This document shows positions 48,484-57,504 of a stretch of DNA of 64,000 bases, piece by piece. The position numbers and the translations under genes are program-made. Within the stretch, counting starts at the first letter, position 1. Each line of letters starts with the position of its first letter. Source of the stretch: Comamonadaceae bacterium (GTDB taxonomy: Bacteria; Pseudomonadota; Gammaproteobacteria; Burkholderiales; Burkholderiaceae_C); contig JAIXUC010000005.1 of assembly GCA_027483665.1 (NCBI GenBank), positions 1 through 64,000 of the forward strand. Direction: 5' to 3'. The notes under the pieces are model-generated. The model was given only the letters and a program-made list of their open reading frames with translations. It did not search any database and was not told the origin of the DNA.

Positions 48484-48509
48484 TTGACCGGGGGGTGCTT
48501 GGCTAGAAT
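48484..48509 (+). promoter_or_regulatory. Possible sigma-70 promoter of livHMGF
   Basis: TTGACC at 48484-48489 and TAGAAT at 48504-48509 match consensus hexamers well, but the spacer is only 14 bp, below the usual 16-18. The position right after the rarA stop is where a liv promoter should be. Confidence 0.4.
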
Positions 48510-48518
48510 GCCGCACTT

Positions 48519-48649
48519 TCGCCAACCGGGGAATGACACTCTGGCCCCCATTTGGCGAGCTTATTGCTAGCTTGCTATTGGGGTCCGAAGAATCGCCCGA
48601 AAGAGCGCTTCTTGCGCCCCAGCAGGGCGTGCAGGGACTATCCGCCCTA
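48519..48649 (+). promoter_or_regulatory. Structured 5' leader of livHMGF
   Basis: Two inverted repeats lie between rarA and livH: TCGCCAA (48519-48525) with TTGGCGA (48552-48558), and AGGGCG (48625-48630) with CGCCCT (48644-48649). No leader peptide rich in Leu/Ile/Val codons and no known riboswitch motif is evident. Confidence 0.35.
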
Positions 48650-48706
48650 CAAGGCCGCACGCAAATCTTCCTCGGGCACAACCCGATCACCCATCCGGAG
48701 ACATCT

Positions 48707-49636
48707 ATGGATATCTTGCTGCAGCAGATCATCAACGGTCTGGTGCTGGGCAGCATGTACGCCCTGATCGCACTCGGCTACACGATGGTGTACGGCATCA
48801 TCAACCTGATCAACTTCGCGCATGGTGACGTGCTGATGATCGGCGCGCTGACCAGTTGGTCGATCATCACCATGATGCAAGCAGCCATGCCCGGCTCGCC
48901 AGGCTGGATCATCCTTCTGCTGGCTTTTCTGATTGCCGCAGCTGTGGCGGCAGCCCTGAACTTCTCCATCGAAAAAATTGCTTACCGGCCGCTGCGCAAC
49001 AGCCCGCGCCTGGCCCCGCTGATCACGGCGCTGGGTGTGTCGATCTTGTTGCAGACCATGGCCATGATCATCTGGAAGGCGAACTACAAGCCCTATCCCA
49101 CCCTGTTGCCTTCGGCGCCCTTCCAGATTGGCGGTGCGGTGATCACTGCCACGCAAATCATGATTCTCGGAATGACTGCCGTTTCCCTGGCAGTGCTCAC
49201 CTGGCTCGTCAGCCGAACCAATTTGGGCCGCGCCATGCGAGCGACTGCTGAGAACCCTCGCGTGGCGGCGCTCATGGGTGTGAAACCCGATGTGGTGATC
49301 TCGGCCACTTTCATCATTGGCGCTGTCTTGGCTACTTTGGCGGGCGTGATGTACGCCAGCAATTACGGCACGGTGCAGCACACCATGGGCTTTCTGCCCG
49401 GCTTGAAAGCCTTCACGGCGGCGGTGCTCGGTGGCATTGGCAACCTGCCCGGCGCTGTGGTGGGAGGCATCTTGCTGGGGTTGGTGGAGTCGATCGGCGC
49501 TGGCTACATTGGCCCACTAACCGGTGGTCTGCTGGGCAGCCACTACACCGACATCTTTGCTTTCGTTGTGCTCATCATCATCCTGACCCTGCGACCGTCT
49601 GGTTTGCTGGGCGAGCGCGTGGCAGACCGAGCCTGA
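48707..49636 (+). CDS. livH: Branched-chain amino acid ABC transporter permease LivH
   Basis: A 309-residue inner-membrane permease with eight or more hydrophobic segments. Characteristic are GLVLGSMYALIALGYTMVYG, INFAHGDVLMIGAL and SRTNLGRAMRATAENP. CCGGAG stands six bases before the ATG at 48707, preferred over an upstream in-frame ATG at 48533 that lies in the leader. It opens the livHMGF operon, which imports Leu/Ile/Val or related solutes. No periplasmic receptor gene (livJ/livK) is adjacent. Confidence 0.96.
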   Translation: MDILLQQIINGLVLGSMYALIALGYTMVYGIINLINFAHGDVLMIGALTSWSIITMMQAAMPGSPGWIILLLAFLIAAAVAAALNFSIEKIAYRPLRNSPRLAPLITALGVSILLQTMAMIIWKANYKPYPTLLPSAPFQIGGAVITATQIMILGMTAVSLAVLTWLVSRTNLGRAMRATAENPRVAALMGVKPDVVISATFIIGAVLATLAGVMYASNYGTVQHTMGFLPGLKAFTAAVLGGIGNLPGAVVGGILLGLVESIGAGYIGPLTGGLLGSHYTDIFAFVVLIIILTLRPSGLLGERVADRA

Positions 49637-49646
49637 GGTTCTTCTC

Positions 49647-50750
49647 ATGACCCAGAAACAAAAAATTGCAATCTATGTCGTGCTGGCGGTCTTGGTGCTG
49701 GCCTTGCCCTTGCTGGTGCAAGCCGCCCTTACCGCGATGGGTGTGGGCTACAGCGGTTGGATCCGCATAGCCTGCACGGCGTTGCTCTACGTTCTTTTGG
49801 CTTTGGGCCTGAACATCGTCGTGGGCTATGCCGGTCTGCTTGATTTGGGCTTCGTCGCTTTCTATGCGGTCGGGGCTTACATGTTTGGCCTGATGGCTTC
49901 ACCGCACCTCACCGACACCTTCCCCGCGTTCGCTGCCGCTTTCCCGAACGGTTTGCACACACCGCTGTGGATCGTGATCCCCTTGGCAGCAGGGCTTGCT
50001 GCGTTTTTCGGCGTGTTGCTCGGCGCGCCCACCTTGAAGTTGCGCGGCGACTACCTGGCCATCGTTACCCTGGGGTTCGGCGAAATCATTCGAATCTTCC
50101 TGAACAACCTGGACCACCCCGTCAACATCACCAACGGGCCCAAGGGGCTGAACCAGATCGACTCGATCACGTTCTTTGGTGTGAGCCTGGGCCGCCCGTT
50201 GGAGATCTTTGGCATCACGCTGCCGTCGGTCACTTTGTACTACTACCTATTTTTGGTACTGGTCGTCGTCAGCGTCGTCATTTGCCATCGGCTTGAAGTC
50301 TCGCGCGTGGGCCGCGCCTGGATGGCCATTCGTGAAGACGAAATCGCGGCCAAGGCCATGGGCATCAACACCCGCAACATGAAGCTGTTGGCCTTTGGCA
50401 TGGGCGCGACTTTCGGCGGCGTAGCGGGCTCGATGTTTGGAGCCTTCCAGGGCTTCGTGTCACCCGAATCTTTCAGCTTGATGGAGTCGGTGATGATCGT
50501 TGCCATGGTGGTGCTCGGCGGCATCGGGCACCTGCCCGGTGTGGTGCTGGGTGCCGTGCTGTTGGCCGCTCTGCCCGAAGTGCTGCGCTACGTGGCTGGG
50601 CCTCTACAGGCCATGACCGATGGCCGGCTGGATGCAGCCATCCTGCGCCAGTTGCTGATTGCCTTGGCCATGATCGGCATCATGTTGTTGCGTCCGCGCG
50701 GTTTGTGGCCCGCACCTGACCACGGCAAGTCGCTGCAGAACAAAGCCTGA
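49647..50750 (+). CDS. livM: Branched-chain amino acid ABC transporter permease LivM
   Basis: A 367-residue permease, the partner of LivH. About ten hydrophobic segments are visible, with ALGLNIVVGYAGLLDLGFVA, LGAPTLKLRGDYLAIVTLGF and SRVGRAWMAIREDEIAAKAM, the last being the ATPase-contact loop. It begins 10 bp after livH. Confidence 0.96.
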   Translation: MTQKQKIAIYVVLAVLVLALPLLVQAALTAMGVGYSGWIRIACTALLYVLLALGLNIVVGYAGLLDLGFVAFYAVGAYMFGLMASPHLTDTFPAFAAAFPNGLHTPLWIVIPLAAGLAAFFGVLLGAPTLKLRGDYLAIVTLGFGEIIRIFLNNLDHPVNITNGPKGLNQIDSITFFGVSLGRPLEIFGITLPSVTLYYYLFLVLVVVSVVICHRLEVSRVGRAWMAIREDEIAAKAMGINTRNMKLLAFGMGATFGGVAGSMFGAFQGFVSPESFSLMESVMIVAMVVLGGIGHLPGVVLGAVLLAALPEVLRYVAGPLQAMTDGRLDAAILRQLLIALAMIGIMLLRPRGLWPAPDHGKSLQNKA

Positions 50751-50767
50751 CCCGGAGCGCAGACAAC

Positions 50768-51538
50768 ATGGCAGACACCATTCTCAAAGTCGCGGGCATT
50801 TCCAAGCGCTTCGGCGGCTTGCAAGCCTTGAGCGAAGTCGGCATCACCATTGAGCGTGGGCAGGTCTACGGACTGATCGGCCCCAATGGCGCCGGCAAAA
50901 CCACCTTCTTCAACGTCATCACGGGCCTGTACACGCCCGACAGTGGCAGCTTTGAGTTGGCTGGCAAGCCCTACGAGCCGACGGCGGTTCACAAAGTGGC
51001 GCAGGCCGGCATTGCAAGAACCTTTCAGAACATTCGGCTGTTTGCCGAGATGACGGCTCTGGAGAACGTGATGGTGGGGCGCCACGTGCGAACAGGCTCG
51101 GGCTTGTGGGGTGCGATTTTGCGCACGCCCGGCTTCAAAGCCGAAGAGGCGGCGATTGCGCGCCGCGCTCAAGAGTTGCTTGACTATGTGGGCATCGGCA
51201 GCTTTGCTGACTACAAGGCCCGAACCCTGAGCTACGGTGATCAACGTCGGCTCGAGATCGCACGTGCGTTGGCCACAGACCCGCAACTGATCGCGCTGGA
51301 CGAGCCCGCTGCTGGCATGAACGCCACCGAAAAGGTGGCACTGCGCGGCCTCATTGACCAGATTCGCCGCGACAACCGCACGATCTTGCTCATCGAGCAC
51401 GACGTGAAGTTGGTCATGGGCTTGTGCGATCGCGTGACCGTACTCGATTACGGCAAACAGATAGCCGATGGCACGCCCGCTGAAGTGCAAAAGAACGAAA
51501 AAGTAATCGAGGCATACCTCGGAACAGGAGGCCACTGA
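50768..51538 (+). CDS. livG: Branched-chain amino acid ABC transporter ATPase LivG
   Basis: A 256-residue ABC ATPase. Walker A is GPNGAGKTT, the family-specific ARTFQNIRLFAEMTALENVM follows the Q-loop, the signature is LSYGDQRRLEIARAL, Walker B LIALDEPAAGMN, and the H-loop LIEHD. It starts 17 bp after livM and ends one base before livF, so it is co-expressed. Confidence 0.97.
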   Translation: MADTILKVAGISKRFGGLQALSEVGITIERGQVYGLIGPNGAGKTTFFNVITGLYTPDSGSFELAGKPYEPTAVHKVAQAGIARTFQNIRLFAEMTALENVMVGRHVRTGSGLWGAILRTPGFKAEEAAIARRAQELLDYVGIGSFADYKARTLSYGDQRRLEIARALATDPQLIALDEPAAGMNATEKVALRGLIDQIRRDNRTILLIEHDVKLVMGLCDRVTVLDYGKQIADGTPAEVQKNEKVIEAYLGTGGH

Positions 51539-51539
51539 G

Positions 51540-52262
51540 ATGGCAAATACCTTGTTGAAAGTCACAGGACTGAAGGTTGCCTACGGTGGTATCCAAGCCG
51601 TCAAGGGCGTGGATTTTGAAGTGCAAGAGGGGGAGCTGGTCACGCTGATCGGCTCTAACGGCGCTGGCAAAACCACGACCATGAAAGCCATTACGGGCAC
51701 GCTGCCGCCATCAGATGGTGACATTGAGTACCTCGGTAAAAGCATCAAAGGCAAGGGGCCTTGGGACTTGGTCAAACAAGGCTTGGCCATGGTGCCCGAG
51801 GGTCGTGGCGTTTTCACGCGCATGACAATCACCGAGAACCTGCAGATGGGGGCTTACATCCGCAGAGACAAAGCCGCCATCAAAGACGACATGGAGCGGG
51901 TCTTCACCATTTTCCCGCGCCTTCGCGAGCGCAAAGATCAACTGGCAGGCACGATGTCTGGCGGTGAGCAACAGATGCTCGCCATGGGCCGCGCCCTCAT
52001 GAGCCGCCCTCGCGTGCTGCTGCTGGACGAGCCCTCCATGGGTCTTAGCCCGATCATGGTGGACAAGATTTTCGAGGTGGTGCGCGACGTGTACGCCCAG
52101 GGAGTGACCGTGTTGCTGGTAGAACAAAACGCGAGCAGGGCTTTGTCCATCGCCAATCGCGGCTACGTCATGGAGTCGGGTGTCATCACCATGACCGGTG
52201 AAGCCAAAGCCCTGTTGAGCGACCCGAAAGTGCGGGCCGCCTACCTCGGCGAAGCGGCCTGA
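51540..52262 (+). CDS. livF: Branched-chain amino acid ABC transporter ATPase LivF
   Basis: A 240-residue ABC ATPase, the second nucleotide-binding subunit. Walker A is GSNGAGKTT, the signature MSGGEQQMLAMGRAL, Walker B LLLDEPSMGLSP and the H-loop replaced by Gln (LVEQNA), as is normal in LivF. GGAGG precedes the ATG. It closes the operon nine bases before the end of the convergent Bug-receptor gene. Confidence 0.97.
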   Translation: MANTLLKVTGLKVAYGGIQAVKGVDFEVQEGELVTLIGSNGAGKTTTMKAITGTLPPSDGDIEYLGKSIKGKGPWDLVKQGLAMVPEGRGVFTRMTITENLQMGAYIRRDKAAIKDDMERVFTIFPRLRERKDQLAGTMSGGEQQMLAMGRALMSRPRVLLLDEPSMGLSPIMVDKIFEVVRDVYAQGVTVLLVEQNASRALSIANRGYVMESGVITMTGEAKALLSDPKVRAAYLGEAA

Positions 52263-52271
52263 GTCTCGTGA

Positions 52272-53279
52272 TCAGTCGACCCGGGCACCGCTGGCTTTGA
52301 CCACGGGCTGGTACTTGTCGAGCTCGGCTTTCATGAAAGCCCCAAACGATTCTGGTGTGGTGGGCACTGGGTCTGCCAATAGACCAGCGAAGCGGGTTTT
52401 TGCCTCAGGCGAGTTCAGCGCAGCGACAAAAGCGGTGTTGAGCCGCGTGATGGTCTCGCGGGGCGTGTTGGCTGGCGCCACCAGGCCCCACCAGGTGTCG
52501 ATTGCAAAACCTGGCAGTGTCTCGCTCACAGCGGGAACGTCTGGAAGGGCGCTGGAGCGCTGAGCTGTCGTCACCGCCAAGGCCTTCAGCTTTCCGGAGC
52601 GAATATTCGGTGCTGCGGTCGCCAAATTGTCGAAATTGAAGTCGACTTGTCCACTCAGCAAGGCCAACTGCGCCGGGTTGCCGCCGTTGTAAGGTATGTG
52701 CACTGCAAAGATGCCAGCGCGGGCTTTGAACAGTTCGCCCGCCAAGTGCCCGGCACTGCCGTTGCCGCCGCTGCCGTAGTTGAGCTTGGCTGGGTTGGCT
52801 TTGGCATAGGTCACCATGTCGGCCAAAGAGTTGATGTTCAGGCGAGCCGCAGCTTCTGCGTTCATCACCAACACGTTGGGCACCCGGACCATCTGTGTGA
52901 TGGGCGAAAAATCTGTGGCTGCGTTGTAGGGCATCTTCGCGAACAGCCAAGGGTTGATGGCGTGCGTCGCGACAGCTGCAATGCCGATGGTCAACCCATC
53001 TGGTGCTGCCTTGGCCACCGCGTCAGCGCCGATATTGCCGCCCGCACCGGGGCGGTTCTCCACAATCACCGGGCCTAAAGAGTCCTTCACGCGCTCTGCC
53101 AGCAGTCGAGCAGTCACGTCGATCGGCCCACCTGCGGCGTAGGGGACGATCAGGCGGATGGGCCGCGCATTGTTGGCAGTGCTGGGGCTGGTTTGAGCCA
53201 CAGCTGGAAAGACCGCGCCGAGGGTCCAAGTGGCCAGAGAAGCGCTCAAGGCGCAGCGAAAGATGTGGCGACGTTTCAT
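52272..53279 (-). CDS. Bug/TctC-family periplasmic solute receptor
   Basis: A 335-residue protein with a signal peptide (MKRRHIFRCALSASLATWTL, ending near VAQT). It belongs to the Bug family of tripartite tricarboxylate transporter receptors, very numerous in Burkholderiales. Family motifs are IRLIVPYAAGGPIDVTARLL, VENRPGAGGNIGADAVAKA and NYGSGGNGSAGHLAGELF. The ATG at 53279 is preferred over 53360, which adds 27 residues before the signal. No TctA/TctB gene is alongside; its ligand is unknown. It is convergent with livF. Confidence 0.93.
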   Translation of the reverse strand: MKRRHIFRCALSASLATWTLGAVFPAVAQTSPSTANNARPIRLIVPYAAGGPIDVTARLLAERVKDSLGPVIVENRPGAGGNIGADAVAKAAPDGLTIGIAAVATHAINPWLFAKMPYNAATDFSPITQMVRVPNVLVMNAEAAARLNINSLADMVTYAKANPAKLNYGSGGNGSAGHLAGELFKARAGIFAVHIPYNGGNPAQLALLSGQVDFNFDNLATAAPNIRSGKLKALAVTTAQRSSALPDVPAVSETLPGFAIDTWWGLVAPANTPRETITRLNTAFVAALNSPEAKTRFAGLLADPVPTTPESFGAFMKAELDKYQPVVKASGARVD

Positions 53280-53383
53280 GCGCTGATTGTCCAGCGGCAG
53301 ACCATTAATCTCATCAGGGTTGGCCCGCAGATGCCGGTCTGCAGACAGGCCAGACGCCATCTGCTTCGATGATGTTCAAGCGG

Positions 53384-54499
53384 TCAGTTGACCTTGTCTG
53401 CTGCGCTGGTAAATGAATCCGCAAAGAAAGCGTCGGGATCCAGATCAGCCAGGGCCACGAAGTCGCGCTGGGCGCTGGACACCACGATAGGAGCGCCACA
53501 AGCGTAGACCTGGTAGCCCGACAGATCGGGCAAGTCTTGAAGTACGGCTTGGTGAACGAAGCCGGTGCGCCCGTTCCAGCCGTCTTGTGGCTGCGCGTCC
53601 GAGACCACCGGCACGTAGCGCAGTTGGGGCAGGTAGGTTTGCTGCTCCAACACCCAGTCTTGCATGTAGAGGTCGGCCGGGCGGCGCCCACCCCAATACA
53701 AAGTGGCTTCTCGCTGAATGCCATGCTGGCGCATCTGCTCAATGATGGCCTTGATGGGTGCAAAGCCAGTACCCGATGCCAACAGCACGATGGGCAGGTC
53801 GGGGGAATCGCGCAAGTAAAAGCTGCCGTATGGCCCTTCGATGCGTACGATTTCCTTTTCCTTCATGGCCCCGAAGACGTGGTCTGTGAACAGCCCACCG
53901 GGCATGTGCCGCAGATGCAGCTCGATGCCCGCAGGCTGGGCTGGCTGTACCGAGGCACCAGCCTGCGGATCAGCGGCTGAAGCGGCGCCAGCCAGGGCCG
54001 CTGGACTGGTGACTGTGGCGGGCGCGCTGTTCGGTGCGTTGGCCATCGAATAGCTACGCCTTGAGCCGTCACGCAGGATGAATTCGATGTACTGGCCTGC
54101 GCGGTATTGCAACGTGTCGTTGGCCGGCAGTTGCAGACGCATGCGCATGACGTCCTCGTTGAGCCGCTCCAGGCTGGCCACGCGCGCCGGCATTTTCTTG
54201 ACCGGGAAAGCACCCACATCAGTGACTTGGCGCGATTCGATCTCGACATCGGTCATGGGTCGAGCGCAGCAGGTCAGGATGAAACCAGCCGCTTCTTCAT
54301 CGGCATTCAAAGCCTTGGTCTGGTGTGGGCCGTGCACCACCTCACCACTGAGCTTGCGGCACTTGCAAGAGCCGCAAGCGCCGTCTTTGCAGCCATAGGG
54401 CAGGCCCACGCCCTGTCGAATGCCAGCCGCCAAAATAGCTTCGCCTTCTTCGGCTAAAAAACTCCGGCCACTGGGGGCCACGCTGATGGTGAAAGCCAT
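53384..54499 (-). CDS. 2Fe-2S ferredoxin / FAD-NAD reductase fusion
   Basis: A 371-residue flavoprotein reductase. The N-terminal ferredoxin domain holds Cys37, Cys42, Cys45 and Cys77 or Cys78 for a [2Fe-2S] cluster. A FAD domain follows (RSYSMAN at about 148-154) and then an NAD domain with LLASGTGFAPIKAIIEQM. An Ala/Pro-rich insertion of about 34 residues (157-190) splits the FAD domain. It resembles reductases of oxygenases and the CDP-6-deoxy-glucoseen reductase. The oxygenase or other acceptor is not encoded nearby. It is divergent from the epimerase gene. Confidence 0.88.
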   Translation of the reverse strand: MAFTISVAPSGRSFLAEEGEAILAAGIRQGVGLPYGCKDGACGSCKCRKLSGEVVHGPHQTKALNADEEAAGFILTCCARPMTDVEIESRQVTDVGAFPVKKMPARVASLERLNEDVMRMRLQLPANDTLQYRAGQYIEFILRDGSRRSYSMANAPNSAPATVTSPAALAGAASAADPQAGASVQPAQPAGIELHLRHMPGGLFTDHVFGAMKEKEIVRIEGPYGSFYLRDSPDLPIVLLASGTGFAPIKAIIEQMRQHGIQREATLYWGGRRPADLYMQDWVLEQQTYLPQLRYVPVVSDAQPQDGWNGRTGFVHQAVLQDLPDLSGYQVYACGAPIVVSSAQRDFVALADLDPDAFFADSFTSAADKVN

Positions 54500-54541
54500 G
54501 TTGTCGTTATCCTCGTCGCCTGCCTAGAACAGCCCTCGATT

Positions 54542-55492
54542 TTGCCCGCAAACACCTCGCCCCTTGGCGCATTGCCAGCTCGATTTCGCCGTGAAAGAGT
54601 CCTCATCGTCGGATGCGGAGATGTTGGCCTGCGAGTGCTGCGTTTGCTGCCTCAGTCAGTTGGTCGCCTGGCATTGAGTTCCAGTCCTGCCCGGGGCCCT
54701 GAACTGCGCGCGCAGGGCGCTCGGGTGTTGTGGGGCAATCTGGATCAGGCGCAGACCCTCGGTCGTCTGAGCGGCGTGGCCACGCGGGTTTTGCACCTCG
54801 CGCCGCCGCCTATCGATGCCGCGGCCTCGCACGACAGCCGAAGCCGAGCCCTGGTGCGTGCGCTGGCCAAGCGCACTTCAGCACGATCTTGGGTGTATGG
54901 GTCAACTTCCGGTGTGTATGGCGACTGCGGCGGCGACTGGGTGAGCGAGACACGGCAAGTCCGCCCTGGTACAGCGCGCGCCAAGCGGCGGGTGGATGCA
55001 GAGCAGGTCATGCGCAAGAGCGGGCGGCGCGCCAGTGTGCGGGTGTCGGTTCTTCGCATTCCGGGAATCTACGCGCCTGACCGAGAAGGCGGAACCCCGC
55101 GCGAGCGCCTGATGCGCGGCTTGCCGGTTTTGCGCGAGGCTGATGATGTCTTCACCAATCACATTCACGCGGATGATCTGGCGCGGGCCTGTGTGCTGGC
55201 TCTTTGGCGCGGCTTGCCGCAAAGAGTGGTGAACGTGAGCGATGACACCCAACTGCGCATGGGCGAGTACATGCGCTTGGCTGCTCGTCTGTTCGCTTTG
55301 CCCGAGCCGCCGCAGGTCTCGTGGGCAGAGGCCTCAGTACGCCTGACGCCGATGGCTCTCAGCTTCATGAGCGAATCGCGTCGTTTGCTCAATCAGCGCA
55401 TGAAAGCGGAGCTGCGGCTGCGCTTGCGCCATCCGACGGTGGCGACTGGCTTGTTGTCTTCAGACCCAGTCGCAAGCGAGAGACAGCCTTAA
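54542..55492 (+). CDS. NAD-dependent epimerase/dehydratase family protein (YeeZ-like)
   Basis: A 316-residue Rossmann-fold protein of the extended-SDR type. The cofactor loop is VLIVGCGDVGLRVLR, close to the N-terminus. Further segments are YGSTSGVYGD, VLRIPGIYAPDR and NHIHADDLARACVLAL, matching YeeZ-type proteins of unknown substrate. The start is a TTG, either 54542 or 54572, since no ATG or GTG precedes the cofactor loop; neither has a strong ribosome site. It is divergent from the ferredoxin-reductase gene and overlaps the end of the convergent protease-like gene by four bases. Confidence 0.8.
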   Translation: MPANTSPLGALPARFRRERVLIVGCGDVGLRVLRLLPQSVGRLALSSSPARGPELRAQGARVLWGNLDQAQTLGRLSGVATRVLHLAPPPIDAAASHDSRSRALVRALAKRTSARSWVYGSTSGVYGDCGGDWVSETRQVRPGTARAKRRVDAEQVMRKSGRRASVRVSVLRIPGIYAPDREGGTPRERLMRGLPVLREADDVFTNHIHADDLARACVLALWRGLPQRVVNVSDDTQLRMGEYMRLAARLFALPEPPQVSWAEASVRLTPMALSFMSESRRLLNQRMKAELRLRLRHPTVATGLLSSDPVASERQP

Positions 55493-56592
55493 ATCGCGCC
55501 GGGTTGCCGCAGCGTGCCCATGCGATCAACCGGCTTGATGCGAAGGGTTTTGACGGCTGCGCCTTGCAAGACGGTCAACTCCAGCTCGGTTTCAGGGCTG
55601 GGCTTGGCCCAAATGGCTTTGTAGAACGACTCCAGTGAAGTCACCGCTTGTCCGTCCACGGCCAACACCAAGTCACCCGCAGCAACACCTGCCGTTTGCG
55701 CCGGACCCTTGGGCGAGGTTCTGTCGACATGGACACGGCCTTCTCGCTCAGATGAGTTGAGTCCCAGCCAGGGTCTGCGGCTGCGTTGGCTTCTTCCCTG
55801 GGCCTGCAACTCTGCGAACACGGGCTTGAGCAGATCAATGGCAACAAACATGTTTCCGGGCGCACGCTGGCCCCGACCACTCACGTCTGACATGAGCAAG
55901 CTGCCAATTCCGACCAGCTGCCCTTTGTCATCGAACACGCCAGCGCCACTGTGGTTCATGCCAGAGGCCAGCAAGGGCGGGCTGGTGAACAACGCAGTCT
56001 CGATGTGGTACTCCCAACTGCCAGAGAAAGAGCGCCTGTCGACCAGCTGGACCGTGGTGATATCGCCCGAAGGTCCGCCGCTGGCAGCCAACAGGGGTTG
56101 GCCTTCCCGCAAGTCGCGGGCCGACCCCAAAGGCACTGGTTGTAAGCCAGTGATCGGCACCAATGGTTTCACCAACCCAAAGCCGGTATCGATGTCATAA
56201 GCCACGATGCGAGCAGGAACGTTGCGCTTGCCGGGCAAGGTCAGCGTGACTGACTCGGCCTCCAGCAGCAAATAGCCAATGGTCAACACCAAACCATCTT
56301 CACCGATCAACACGCCAGAGCCCTCGCGTTGACGCCCGAGGCTGCTGGCTGACGCAGCACCTTCGGAGACGCGTGTTTGCAGCCCCACCACCGACGCGGC
56401 CGCCCGACTCAGTGCCTCGAGCAAATCTTTGGCAGCTACTGGCGATGGCGCGACAGGGGCACTCTCTGCTCGAGCCAATGTCCAGCCAGCCAGCAGAGTG
56501 AGCGTCATCAACGTGCACCAAGAGAGACGCCAAACCGTTCTCAGACGAACAGCAGTGGCGACCTTTCCACAGGCGATTGGGCTGGTTGCCAT
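55489..56592 (-). CDS. HtrA-like PDZ protein with a degenerate catalytic triad
   Basis: A 367-residue exported protein: signal peptide or anchor at about 20-42, trypsin-like domain (about 85-255) and a PDZ domain (about 275-355, GPAQTAGVAAGDLVLAVDG). In active HtrA proteases the triad is His in LTNxHVV, Asp in TDLALL and Ser in GNSGGP. Here the matching positions are Tyr107 (LTIGYLLLEA), Gly137 (DTGFGLVK) and Ser215 (NHSGAGV). With His and Asp missing it is unlikely to be a classical serine protease and may act as a chaperone or sensor. AGGAG precedes the ATG at 56592. It is divergent from the GGDEF gene. Confidence 0.85.
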   Translation of the reverse strand: MATSPIACGKVATAVRLRTVWRLSWCTLMTLTLLAGWTLARAESAPVAPSPVAAKDLLEALSRAAASVVGLQTRVSEGAASASSLGRQREGSGVLIGEDGLVLTIGYLLLEAESVTLTLPGKRNVPARIVAYDIDTGFGLVKPLVPITGLQPVPLGSARDLREGQPLLAASGGPSGDITTVQLVDRRSFSGSWEYHIETALFTSPPLLASGMNHSGAGVFDDKGQLVGIGSLLMSDVSGRGQRAPGNMFVAIDLLKPVFAELQAQGRSQRSRRPWLGLNSSEREGRVHVDRTSPKGPAQTAGVAAGDLVLAVDGQAVTSLESFYKAIWAKPSPETELELTVLQGAAVKTLRIKPVDRMGTLRQPGAI

Positions 56593-56736
56593 GACGACTC
56601 CTAGAAAGTTCAAGGATGGAGAATGCACCGATCACTAATTCCGATCAGTACGCCGGGGATTCCGCGCTGAAGCGACAGCACCTCGTTGGGCCTTCGGCCG
56701 AGTACCGGGTGCTAGACTAAATCTGCCCTCAAATTC

Positions 56737-57504
56737 ATGGTCGTGAACCTGCCTAACGCTCCAGACACGGTGCAGCTCAGCGAGCTGCAACTTGAACATG
56801 CACGCATGTTGCTGGAGCAAGCTGGCAGCAGTGTGGGCGATGACGCGCTGGATGCCACGCAAGTCGTGCAGAGAATCATCGATGGTCTGTGCGAGTTGTC
56901 GCTTCGAGATCCCCTCACCGGGCTTGCAAATCGCCGACAGTTCAACGCGGTCATCGAGCGGGAGATCGACCGGGTGGCCCGATCGGGTGAATCAGCACTT
57001 CTCATGCTGTTGGATCTTGACCATTTCAAGCAAGTCAACGACGTTTATGGTCACCCAGCCGGCGATCTGGTTTTGCAAACAGTGGCGCTGCGCCTCATGC
57101 AGGCGGTGCGACCGATGGACTCTGTGGCGCGCATTGGAGGTGAAGAGTTTGCAGTCATCTTGCCCAACTGCCAGGCCGCTTTTGGTCGTTTGGTAGCAGA
57201 GCGCATCCGTCGAACCGTGGAAGGCGACAGCATCACGGTGGCCCCGGGAGTTCAGGTGAAGGTGACAGTCAGTTTGGGCGGAGCCTTTGCTCCGCAATGG
57301 ATTCGCTCTACGGCAGCGCTCTGGGTCGAGCGCGCCGATCGGCAGCTTTACAAGGCCAAATTGGACGGGCGAAATCGAGTCAACATGGAAGAACTGCTTT
57401 TAAGTTCGGTGTCAGCTGAAGAAAAGGACTTGCTGTTTGGCGCACTCAGTGCCGAGCTTGCCGACGTCTTGCTGGGCTCGGATACAGACGGAGTTCGCCA
57501 ATGA
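56737..57504 (+). CDS. GGDEF-domain diguanylate cyclase
   Basis: A 255-residue soluble protein with a short helical N-terminal part (about 1-50) and a GGDEF domain. The active-site motif is GGEEF (134-138), and an RxxD inhibitory I-site (Arg125 to Asp128) is five residues upstream, so it should be an active, product-inhibited diguanylate cyclase. Substrate segments LRDPLTGLANRR and LDLDHFKQVND are intact. No sensor domain or membrane helix is visible. The stop overlaps the ATG of the MinD-like ATPase gene (ATGA), coupling their synthesis. A 40-residue helical tail follows the domain. Confidence 0.92.
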   Translation: MVVNLPNAPDTVQLSELQLEHARMLLEQAGSSVGDDALDATQVVQRIIDGLCELSLRDPLTGLANRRQFNAVIEREIDRVARSGESALLMLLDLDHFKQVNDVYGHPAGDLVLQTVALRLMQAVRPMDSVARIGGEEFAVILPNCQAAFGRLVAERIRRTVEGDSITVAPGVQVKVTVSLGGAFAPQWIRSTAALWVERADRQLYKAKLDGRNRVNMEELLLSSVSAEEKDLLFGALSAELADVLLGSDTDGVRQ

